A stretch of DNA of 64,000 nucleotides from Clostridia bacterium (GTDB lineage: Bacteria > Bacillota > Clostridia > Acetivibrionales > DSM-2933): positions 124,001 through 188,000 of the forward strand of contig JAOABQ010000050.1 in NCBI GenBank assembly GCA_026418275.1, written 5' to 3'. How positions within the stretch are numbered: position 1 is the first letter of the stretch; every line of letters starts with the position of its first letter. The notes beneath the pieces are model-generated. The model searched no databases and was not told where the DNA came from. It worked only from the letters and a program-made list of their open reading frames with translations. A program made the translations under genes and the position numbers. Positions 8,933-18,300 of the stretch are shown one piece after another.

Positions 8933-9229
8933 ATGATATAAAATCCTCCTTTATTAAAAATGTGTATAGTGTTGGGTGAAAACTGCATAACTTCTGTTTC
9001 ATAAACTGTGGAAATATGTTGTATGTAAGTTTTTATATAAACATATTTTCCGAATTGGAAAACTGGGAAAATTTCAAAGTTAGATATTTGATTTGTGCCG
9101 GTAACATTGCTAATAAAGACACAATAAGTTCATCATTGTAGATGGGTATGACAATATAACGAATATAAAATTGATTATGTTAGAATATTATTCAATTGTA
9201 AATAAATTTGTTTAAATTATAATATATGC

Positions 9230-9259
9230 AACCAAAACAAACAATTGTTTGTTTTGGTT
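9230..9259. repeat. Perfect 30-bp palindrome
   Basis: AACCAAAACAAACAA (9230-9244) is followed directly by its exact inverse complement (9245-9259) and then TTTTAA. It could be a terminator with a tight loop or a protein-binding dyad; no recognisable gene lies immediately before it. Confidence 0.6.
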
Positions 9260-9356
9260 TTTAATGTATAAATTTGTCGTGTTATTAAAATACTTCAATT
9301 CCACTTCGTAAGTTTCAAAATATTTTTATCCGTTTTGGATATCGTTGTTCATCTTT

Positions 9357-9470
9357 TTTACGGAATTTTTGACTATTGACTGGAAGGCTTTGCTTGAAGA
9401 ACTTGGAATAAGAGTTGATACGATTAAGGAATTTTATTGTTCTAAACTAATAATTTCTACAAAAGAATAG
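9357..9470 (+). pseudogene. Possible gene remnant (unidentified)
   Basis: A frame without a good start reads DWKALLEELGIRVDTIKEFY and runs to the TAG at 9468-9470. It has protein-like composition but neither a ribosome-binding site nor a start. It may be the tail of a lost gene; no family is assigned. Confidence 0.2.
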
Positions 9471-9653
9471 AATTGTACGATTAAAAGAATTTAAAATGAA
9501 CTGGAGGTGTTATAATGCTCCACTTTTAAAATGAACAAAAAAAGGCTTTTGTGATGCATTAGCCTCTGTGTTTGCCAATAAAATACCGACACGTTTATAA
9601 AACGCATCGGATTAGTTTAAATGCAGGCAGGTTAGCAAAATGTATTATATCAA

Positions 9654-10235
9654 TTATCTATATCCTTGAACAGTACCTTCATACACAATTGAAAACTTGC
9701 ACTCCCAAAGATTTGTTCCGGGAATTTTATTTGGCATACCATTCATGGTTGCAGTTTTCAAATAGAGGGTCCCTTTATATTGCCCATTATCATAGTACAG
9801 TGTTTGAGGCACTGGAGGGTTACCCATTGTTGCAGCCATTTGTGAATCGGGAACAGTTACAGTCTTATAATCTGTCACGGATACCGTCTTCTCTAAAACA
9901 GTTTTTGTTACAATACCTTCATACACAATTGAAAACTTGCACTCCCAGATATTAGTCCCGGGAATTTTATTTGGCATACCATTCATGGTTGCGGTTTTCA
10001 AATAGAGAGTCCCTTTATATTGCCCATCATTATAGTATAATGTTTGGGGCACTGGGGGGTTACCCATTGTTGCAGCCATTTGTGAGTCTGGAACAGTTAC
10101 AGTCTTATAATCTGTCACGGATACTGTCTTCTCTAAAACAGCGGCAAAAGCGGTTAATCCAAAACAAGATATCAAAATTGCTGATACGATTAAGGCACAT
10201 AGCGCTTTAACTGAACGAATATTTTTTTTAAACAT
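9654..10235 (-). CDS. Secreted protein with two near-identical ~80-residue repeats
   Basis: No family was recognised. After a signal peptide (about 1-31) the protein consists of two tandem copies of an ~80-residue unit beginning VLEKTVSVTDYKTVTVPDS and ending CKFSIVYEG. The first copy ends with a short extension (VTKT) and the second with VQGYR. The two copies are close to identical at DNA level, so the duplication is recent or maintained by conversion. Each copy has one Cys, so an inter-repeat disulfide is possible. The start is set at 10235, since the upstream in-frame ATG (10250) overlaps the GGGAGGT ribosome-binding site that serves ATGTTTAAA. The gene is read divergently from the AraC regulator. 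Confidence 0.75.
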   Translation of the reverse strand: MFKKNIRSVKALCALIVSAILISCFGLTAFAAVLEKTVSVTDYKTVTVPDSQMAATMGNPPVPQTLYYNDGQYKGTLYLKTATMNGMPNKIPGTNIWECKFSIVYEGIVTKTVLEKTVSVTDYKTVTVPDSQMAATMGNPPVPQTLYYDNGQYKGTLYLKTATMNGMPNKIPGTNLWECKFSIVYEGTVQGYR

Positions 10236-10624
10236 TATAATACCTCCCATTAAACATGCTAACTATAATCTAACCTGCATTAAACTGAGTTTTAAAAAGC
10301 ATATACATTGCTTACTTCTATTGAACTACAGTACAAAATCCAAAACAATGTTCAAAAACGAAATAAAATTGTTAATTTGCGAACATCGTTTCACGCTGGA
10401 GATTTATGAGGAAATGTAATAAAATGTATTTAAACCGATACAGAACCATCTTGGTATACAAAACTTATTCCTCTACTCAACCCAAATATAACTTCACAAA
10501 GAGATGCCTTGTTATGTAATTTTTTAAAAAATGCGGGGCATGCAGGTAGATGATGTGGTTTTTAAGTATGAAAAAAATTCGTTGCGGTAAATAGCACTAA
10601 AAATTAATAAAGAGGGGGTTAATC
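10236..10624. other. Divergent intergenic region
   Basis: It separates the minus-strand repeat protein and the plus-strand AraC-type gene and should contain both promoters. TTAAACTGAGTTTTAAAA at 10280-10297 resembles the TTTAAAC direct-repeat boxes at 31829, 31923 and 33786, but its half-site spacing is one base longer. A 7-bp inverted repeat around ATGTTC/GAACAT (about 10350-10387) is the only other structure seen. Confidence 0.35.
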
Positions 10625-11668
10625 ATGAAAAATATATTGACTATGTCTGTTGCGAAATACATAGGTTTTATAAACTATTTTAAAAAATATGGTATAGAAA
10701 AGGAGTATGTTTTAAAGTTAGCCGAAATCGATCCATTAATCTTTGAAGCACCTGACAATCGATTTACACCGGACCAAATGAATTGTATTATTCAGGTAAT
10801 TTCCAAACTAACCAATAAAACCACTATCGGCCTTTATCCAGAACAAATTTTTCCTAAAAGCTTTTCAAATATTCTAGGACACCTTTTGGTAAATTGTAAT
10901 ACTTTAGGCGAAGCAATTAATAAGTATTGCAGATATGAAAGAATTATTGACGAGACTGTAGTATCCAGCCTTGTAATGGAAGGTGAACTGGCTGTTTTTA
11001 ATATTGCATTTATTGACAATACATTGGCAGCCAACTCCATATTTATTGATTTGAACATGACTGGTGCGTTTACATATATGAATTTATTAACCAATAAAGT
11101 GCTTGAACTCAAGGAGGTTCATTTTAAATACCAGTTGGGAGTAGATATATCCTTGACCCTATATCATAATATATTTAAATGTCCGGTCATATTTAATAGT
11201 TCAAGAAATGCCTTGGTATTTGACTTGCATAAATTAAATTTGCCCATTATTGATCCGAACAAAGAATTGTTAATGCTGTTTGAAAAAATGGTTCAGTTAG
11301 CCCTTGATCGGTTAGATTGTAGTTCATCGTACACAAAAAAGGTTACAACTCTTATTCTAAAGGAGGTTGGTAATAATAATATTCTGTCAATTTCTGAAGT
11401 AGCCGAAAAAATGAGTATGAGCGTAAGAAGCTTACAAAAATACCTTAAAAGAGAAGGAACATCCTATACAAAACTATTCAATAAAATCCGCATGGATATT
11501 GCTGTAGACTATTTAAGAAATTACAGCATAACCGTTGATGAAATTGCATATATTCTCGGTTTCTCTGACATAAGCTCATTTTATAAATCATTCAAAAAAT
11601 GGACAAACCTTACGCCTGGTGAAATAAGAAGTTTGAATTGTTCCGAGGGAAACGATCTTAGTATGTAA
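10625..11668 (+). CDS. AraC-family transcriptional regulator
   Basis: A cytoplasmic one-component regulator of 347 residues. Residues about 10-190 resemble the arabinose-binding-like N-terminal domain (PF12625 type) found in OruR/ArgR-type regulators. Residues about 240-340 form the two helix-turn-helix AraC DNA-binding domain (ISEVAEKMSMSVRSLQKYLK, then VDEIAYILGFSDISSFYKSF). The ligand is unknown. The gene is monocistronic with an AGAGGGGG ribosome-binding site. It lies upstream of the giant surface protein and opposite the duplicated secreted protein, either of which could be a target; that is inference. Confidence 0.9.
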   Translation: MKNILTMSVAKYIGFINYFKKYGIEKEYVLKLAEIDPLIFEAPDNRFTPDQMNCIIQVISKLTNKTTIGLYPEQIFPKSFSNILGHLLVNCNTLGEAINKYCRYERIIDETVVSSLVMEGELAVFNIAFIDNTLAANSIFIDLNMTGAFTYMNLLTNKVLELKEVHFKYQLGVDISLTLYHNIFKCPVIFNSSRNALVFDLHKLNLPIIDPNKELLMLFEKMVQLALDRLDCSSSYTKKVTTLILKEVGNNNILSISEVAEKMSMSVRSLQKYLKREGTSYTKLFNKIRMDIAVDYLRNYSITVDEIAYILGFSDISSFYKSFKKWTNLTPGEIRSLNCSEGNDLSM

Positions 11669-11928
11669 CCCGCCGGTTTGCATTTTTTCTCTCCTTTTTT
11701 TATATTCAACATCTTTGAATAGAGCTGTTCTGGTCCTTATGATCAAGATCACTTCCTGGTAGGTAAATTTTTATTAAAGAACAGCCTTCTTAGATGTTGG
11801 AAATACTTAAAGTTTTAACATCTGTTTCTGCAAATCTCTCAGAGCCCTTTAGAAAATATTAAAAATATAGTTATAGACCGATAGATAAACGGTTTTACTA
11901 TTATTCATTGGTTTATACAATCAAAAAC

Positions 11929-11974
11929 GTTACAATTGTCACGTTTTAAAGTGACAAAAAGTTACATCTGTAAC
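11929..11974. promoter_or_regulatory. Twin dyads resembling BlaI/CopY operators
   Basis: GTTACAATTGTCAC (11929-11942) and GTTACATCTGTAAC (11961-11974) share the form GTKACA-N2-TGTMAC. They start 32 bp apart, about three helical turns. The second contains TACATCTGTA, which fits the TACANNTGTA core of CopY/BlaI-type repressor sites. Which protein binds is not known; no BlaI/CopY gene is in the window. Confidence 0.5.
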
Positions 11975-12183
11975 TTAAGGATCAATACTTTATATGCTAC
12001 CATTAATAACATATAAAGATTAGAGAGATGGACTGAGCTCATAAGTGGATTTCCTTGGATGTTTATATAGCACATATAGACTCTAACATATTTCAAAAGC
12101 TGCAATTCATCAATTAAAACGATCTGTCATCTCGAATAACTGCAAACTAAATAGGTGAATAGCAACAGATGAGGATGATAAAT

Positions 12184-12243
12184 ATGGATTCAACGTTCCA
12201 GGAGCTTACTGAGCTACGGAATGAAACTATAATTTGGCAATAA
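12184..12243 (+). CDS. Tiny open reading frame (19 residues)
   Basis: The frame reads MDSTFQELTELRNETIIWQ, behind GAGGATG at suitable spacing. Composition is peptide-like and polar. It could be a leader peptide or a chance frame; low confidence. Confidence 0.2.
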   Translation: MDSTFQELTELRNETIIWQ

Positions 12244-12360
12244 AATTTTTAGTATAGAAATCAAGTGAAAATATAAAGGGGGAGGGTAGATGAAGAAAGA
12301 GTTTTATTAGACAATTCATTTCTAAAGGGCAAATAAAGATGTTTTTGGAGGGAAAGCAAA

Positions 12361-15300
12361 ATGTTAATTAAGCGTATTGTTTCAGTATTGTTAATATTCG
12401 TAATGCTAAGCGTAGGATGCCTCTTGCCATCAAATAATTTTATAAGTTTTAATGATTCCCAACATGTATATGCTGCAACATGCATTCATACTTATTTATA
12501 TCCGGCAACATGTGGGAGTAAGTCAGGCCCTTGTACGAAATGTGGAGCATATGCACCTGCTACAGGACTACATAAATATGATCACAACTGTGACCAGTAT
12601 TGTAATGTGTGCAATGCCGGACCCAGGGCGCAGAATCATATTTATAATGCTCCGGCAGCGAACTGCAAGTATCCATCGGGACCCTGCACCAATTGTGGGG
12701 CAAGGCAGCCTGCTACAGGACAACATAAATATGATCACAACTGTGATCAGTATTGTAATGTGTGTAATACCGGACCTAGGCCGCAAATGCATGAATATAA
12801 TGCTCCAGCAGCAACTTGCAAGTATCCATCGGGGCCTTGTACCCATTGCGGGGCAAGGCAGCCTGCCACAGAACAACATAAATATGATCACAACTGTGAT
12901 CAGTATTGCAATGTGTGTAATGAAGGGCCCAGGCCGCAGAATCATATTTATAATGCTCCGGCAGCGGATTGCAACTATCCGTCGGGACCCTGCACCAATT
13001 GCGGTGCAAGACAACCTAAACTGGGGCACAATATATTAAAGCCGGCAACGTGCGGTAACTCCTCGTCCTCTTGCACACGCTGCCCACATGTTGATCCTCC
13101 TACAGGAGCACATAAATATGATCACAACTGTGACCAGTATTGTAATGTGTGTAATGCCGGACCCAGGCCGCAGAACCATATTTATAATGCTCCAGCGGTT
13201 ACTTGTTCACAGCCATCGGGACCCTGTACATACTGCGGGGCAAGGCAGCCTGCTACAGGACAACATAAATATGATCATAACTGTGACCAGTATTGTAATG
13301 TCTGTGGTACCGGACCCAGGCCGCAGAACCATATTTATAATGCTCCGGCGGCGACTTGTTCGCAACCATCAGGACCCTGCACAAATTGTGGAGCAAGGAT
13401 ACCTCCTACAGGAATACATATTTATGATAATGACAAGGATATGCTTTGTAATGTTTGTGGGTTTCAAAGGGGAACCTTAGTTAATGGAGTAAGCTTAAAT
13501 TTAAATACATTACCTTTGGCTGTGGGGAAGTCTGCAACTTTAGTAGCAACGGTAACACCGGCGGATGCAACGAATAAAGAGGTAACTTGGTCTTCAAGCA
13601 ATACAAGTATTGCATCTGTTACACAAAGTGGTGTTGTGACAAAGTTATCCAAGGGGGATGCAACGATTACCGTAAGAACAAACGACGGCGGGTTTACCAG
13701 CACATGCAAGGTAACCGATCTACTGGGCATAGAAATAAGTAAGCCATCTGTAACCGAAACAAATAAGGGACCTGTAACATATACTGTTACTTATACAAAT
13801 GCAAGCAACATAACATTGCGCAACGAAAACATTACGTTATATAAGCCTCAGGGGTCGGCAAACGGGACCATATCAGTTGGTGGAACGGGTACAACAACGA
13901 GAACGGTTACAGTATCCAACATAACCGGAGATGGCATATTGGGGATTTCAATTGAGGAAGGTACAGCCTCAAACGAATTCGGTAGTGCTCCTGGGGCAGG
14001 TCCCAGTACTACTTTTATAGTGGATAATACACCACCCGAAATAGAAATCAGTGGTCCATCGGTGCCTTCTACTCTAACAGGCCCGGTAACATACACGCTT
14101 ACATATAAAGGTGCAAAGGAGATTATACTATCAAATTCAAATATTGCTTCATATATTACATTAAATAAAGAAAATACCGCAACCGGAACTGTTTCTGTAG
14201 GAGGTACAGGAAATCTGACCCGTACAGTGACCATCTCCAATATTAAAGGAAAAGGTAAATTGGGGATCTCTATTGCAGCCGGTACAGCAAAGGATTCAGT
14301 GCAAAATATGGCGCTGTCTGCCGGGCCAAGCAAAACCTTTATTGTAGGTCCTCTAGCCAAGGGAGAGGGCAGCTTCTTTTATATGAAGCTTCCGAAGCCT
14401 GGCACCGACCCCAATTTATCTGCAAGAAATTCCTTTATTTATACAAACGGAACTGAGGAAAAAAGCGATGTGTGCGACATTGAACCTCCCGCAGGAAGGA
14501 TTTTTGCCCCGCTGGCAGCTAATGTTCCGGGGCCGCAGATTACCGTTAATTCCGCCTCTCAAACAGTAAATATAACGGTTAGGTTCAAATGGGATATTAA
14601 TATTGGCGCAAAATTTGCGGAAATGAAACAAAACCGCCCTGCATTTTTAAGAGATTATCCATACTTCAAGCTTGTCAGTGAACTTTCGGTTCCACCCGGG
14701 TGGAAATGGAAGGGATATGACACCAACCTACCCAAGGATTACACAACCCACAGCACCAACTTCAATTCAAACCAGGCGGACAGCTATCAAATTTATGGCA
14801 GTTCTGAAAGGGCTGAATGTGAAGTATGGACAAGCAATCCGGAAAAACTTGCGGCAGGGGTTTCTTATTTTGTCACCTATACATTTGCTCCAAAGCAAAA
14901 TGTTCCCTTTTCGGGAATCAATGCAAAGGATATTCTCCACGGAATCAAAATATGTGCGTCCAAAGGCAGCAATATCTTTGAAACCGAGCATGGAAGTCCC
15001 CTGGATGTTGTGTATTATAATAACTCAAGTACCTCTTCCTATTTTGTTGTCAATAATGATGTTGTGAAGAAAAGAATGATCACTGTGTCCTGTCCGGTGG
15101 AGGTTCATGTATACGACTCACAGGGAAGACATCTGGGACCTGTTGAAGATGGCACCATTGAAGAAGGGATTCCCGGTGGAATTTATACTATTCACGGGGA
15201 GACAAAGTTCATTAGCCTTGATGATAACGATACATACAGTATTAAGATCGATGGCCAGGATGATGGATTTATGCATGTTAAAACTGAACTCGTTACCATT

Positions 15301-18300
15301 GAAGGCTCAGACAGGGTGAGTGAGTCCAGTTCCGTCTTTAATAACATAGCGGTAAGTGCTGCATTCGAAGGGGAACTTTCTGCTCTGCCGGGAGGAGACA
15401 CTGTTCAAATGAAAGTAGATGCTGATGGTGACGGCATTGACGAGCAGATTGTAGAGCCAAAAGCAGTTATTGGAAGCGAGGGACAAAATGATACGGTTCC
15501 ACCGTCTACAGCTTGGACAGCTACAGGCGAAAATGGAAGTAATGGCTGGTTTAGGGATAATGTAACTGTAGGCTTTTCTGCCAACGACAACGGTGGGGGT
15601 GCCGTTTTTCAAACCCTTTATAGAATTGATGGAAAAGAAGAGCAGATTTATTACAATCCGTTTGATATCAGCAGCGAAGGAATTCACAGCATATCCATGT
15701 ACTCGGTGGACACCCAGGGGAATTTTGAATCTCCAGTTATGAGGGAAATTAAAATCGACAAAACCGCTCCTGAAATTGTTATCAGCACACCACAGGAAGC
15801 AAATTACGGTGATGAGTATATTCTTTCCTATATCATCAACGAAAATACATCCGGAATAGATACGGTATCCGTGACCGTAAATGGCAATCCAGCCGGATTA
15901 GGAGACAAAATTACACTTCCGCTGGGGGATACCCAGATCAAGGTGATATGTACAGATCTTGCGGGGAATACTTCGGAAACGGTTAAAACCATCCATACAG
16001 AGGATACTTTGCCGCCTGCAGTTGAGGTAGCATTTAGCGGTACAAAGGGTGAAGGGAACTGGTATTCATCGGATGTAACTGTTACTCTTACTGCGAAGGA
16101 TGATGGAGGATCTGGGCTTAAGAACGTTACCTGCGAACTAAATGGGGAAGTATTTACATACAGCCAGTCTTTTTCTATCACCCAGGAGGGCTTTCACCGA
16201 TTGGTTGTAAAGCCAGCAGACAACGCTGGAAATGAAGGTGCTGCAGAATATTATGAAATCATCATCGACAAAACTGCCCCAGAAATTTTTGTAATCCCTG
16301 ATGTTGAACCCTGTATTAATCAAGATATTGAAGTTTACATAAACTGCACAGATGATATCTCTCTGACAGGAAGTGTGGAATATGGGTGGAGTCATACAAA
16401 GGAAGAGCCTGCGGTATGGATTCAATATACCAACGGAATGATAACCCAGTCTCAGAACGGGAAGTGGTACCTTTTTGTCAGAGGGGTTGATAATGCTGGC
16501 AACAGGGTAGTAAAAATGTTTGGTGAGTATTTCATCGATAAAGTCATGCCTACGATTACGGTTCATCCTAAGAGCAGCGAATGGGGAACAACAGATATAA
16601 GTGTTTTAGCTGAAATCAAGGATGCAGATTCAGGAATTGTCAGGGCCCGCTACATGTGGGTAAATGCTTTGGAACCGGTAAATGATTGGGTCGAGTATGC
16701 CGGAGGGCATATCCTGCAGAAGAATGAAGGGATATGGGAATTGAAAATTTTGGTTTCGGACAATGCCGGCAATACAGTGGCAGGCAATTTCGGTCCTTAC
16801 AGAATTGACAGAACGGCACCCGATATTAAAGTAGATTTACCCGCCGATTGTTGGGTGAATTCGGATATCCGTATTGTGCCTCAAATTTCTGATGCTATTT
16901 CGGATACAAGTGAAATTAAATATGCCTGGAGTATGAATGAAGATGTGCCTGAAAGCTGGCAGGATTATTCTGCGGGAGAAATTGTTCAGGAAAAAACAGG
17001 AATTTGGTATTTGCATATTACAGCCAAGGATCAGGCTCAAAACAGAAAGACTGCTTTATTTGGGCCATATAAAATTGATAAGTTGGTGCCTGCCATGCAT
17101 GTTGATCTGGAAAGCACCCATTGGAACAATTTTGACATTACTGTTACCCCTGTTTTTGAGGATCAGGGTGGATCGGGGATAGCTGGTTCCGAATATGCAT
17201 GGACACAGGAAATGGCGGAATCCATCAATTGGAGCAGCTTTGATTCCCGGGAAGTCAAACAAAGTTCAGACGGTATTTGGTATCTAAGTCTTAAAGTCTT
17301 GGATTATGCCGGGAATGAAGTCATTCATAAGTTCGGACCTTACAAGGTGGATAAGGCAGCGCCTGAAACATCCGTAACACCTGAAAGTGTTGAATGGAGC
17401 AATAAAAATGTCATAGTAATGCCTACTTATAAAGACCAGGGGGGATCACAACTCTCAAGTATGCAGTATGCATGGTGCAACAAGGATACACAACCTTCAC
17501 AATGGAAGGATTGGAGTGAAGGCAGCCTGGTACAGGACGGAGAAGGTGTATGGTATCTCTATTTGAGAGCAGTTGACACTGCCGGTAACAAGACGGTAGA
17601 TCAATATGGGCCATACAAAATCGATAAGACTGCTCCGGTGTTGAAAGGGACCCCTGAAAACATGGAATGGAATAACACCAATGCTATTGTGACCCCTGTG
17701 TTTACTGATGCGGGAGGTTCATTGGTAGGTACTGCACAATATGCATGGTCAAATGAGGAAGCAGTGCCCCAGCATTGGAATAACTGCAGCAGTTCGATTG
17801 TCCAGGATCAGGATGGCATTTGGTATCTTTATATTCGAGTTTTTGACAATGCCGGAAACGAGACAGTGGATAAATTAGGACCCTATAAAATTGACAAAAC
17901 TGTACCTGATATATCTTCAACCCCGGAAAGCAGTGAATGGGATAAAGCAGTTACAATAATGCCTTCTTTTGCGGATCGGGGAGGCTCACAGCTTGAAGCC
18001 ACATATTTTTCATGGTGCAAGGGGGGCGAAGAGCCGACAGTGTGGAATGACTATACTAAAGGCGAACTTTTTCAGGACGCGGATGGGGTATGGTATTTGT
18101 ACCTCAAGGCAACGGATAAGGCTGGCAATATAAAGATTTCAAAATACGGACCCTTTAGGATAGATCTGACTCCGCCTGTTACATCAGCCTTACCTATGAA
18201 TGCCGATTGGAGTAATATTGATAGAGTTGTTATGCCAGGATTTAGCGATTTAAACGGTTCCGGCATTGACGCAATGCAATATGCATGGAGCCTTGAGCAG

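Larger units (their letters stand above)
8933..9653. other. AT-rich intergenic region upstream of the SLH operon
   Basis: It should hold the promoter of the minus-strand operon, though no clear -35/-10 pair was picked. The only strong features are the 30-bp palindrome at 9230-9259 and a decayed reading frame ending at 9470. Confidence 0.4.
11669..12360. other. Long leader region upstream of the giant surface protein
   Basis: It contains the paired dyads at 11929-11974 and a possible promoter just after them (TATGCT at 11993-11998, with no good -35). Two tiny open frames with ribosome-binding sites lie here: 12184-12243 (listed separately) and ATGAAGAAAGAGTTTTATTAG at 12290-12310 behind GGGGGAGGG. 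The latter could be a leader peptide for the gene starting at 12361. Confidence 0.4.

Noticed and set aside
12571-13390. Regular 153-bp repeats could be a CRISPR-like array
   Set aside because: The repeats lie inside a continuous reading frame, have no unique spacers of equal length, and translate to conserved Cys-rich units.
12568-13480. Several long open frames on other frames and the opposite strand over the Cys-rich repeats
   Set aside because: They are shadows of the repeated sequence, without ribosome-binding sites, and encode low-quality repeats.
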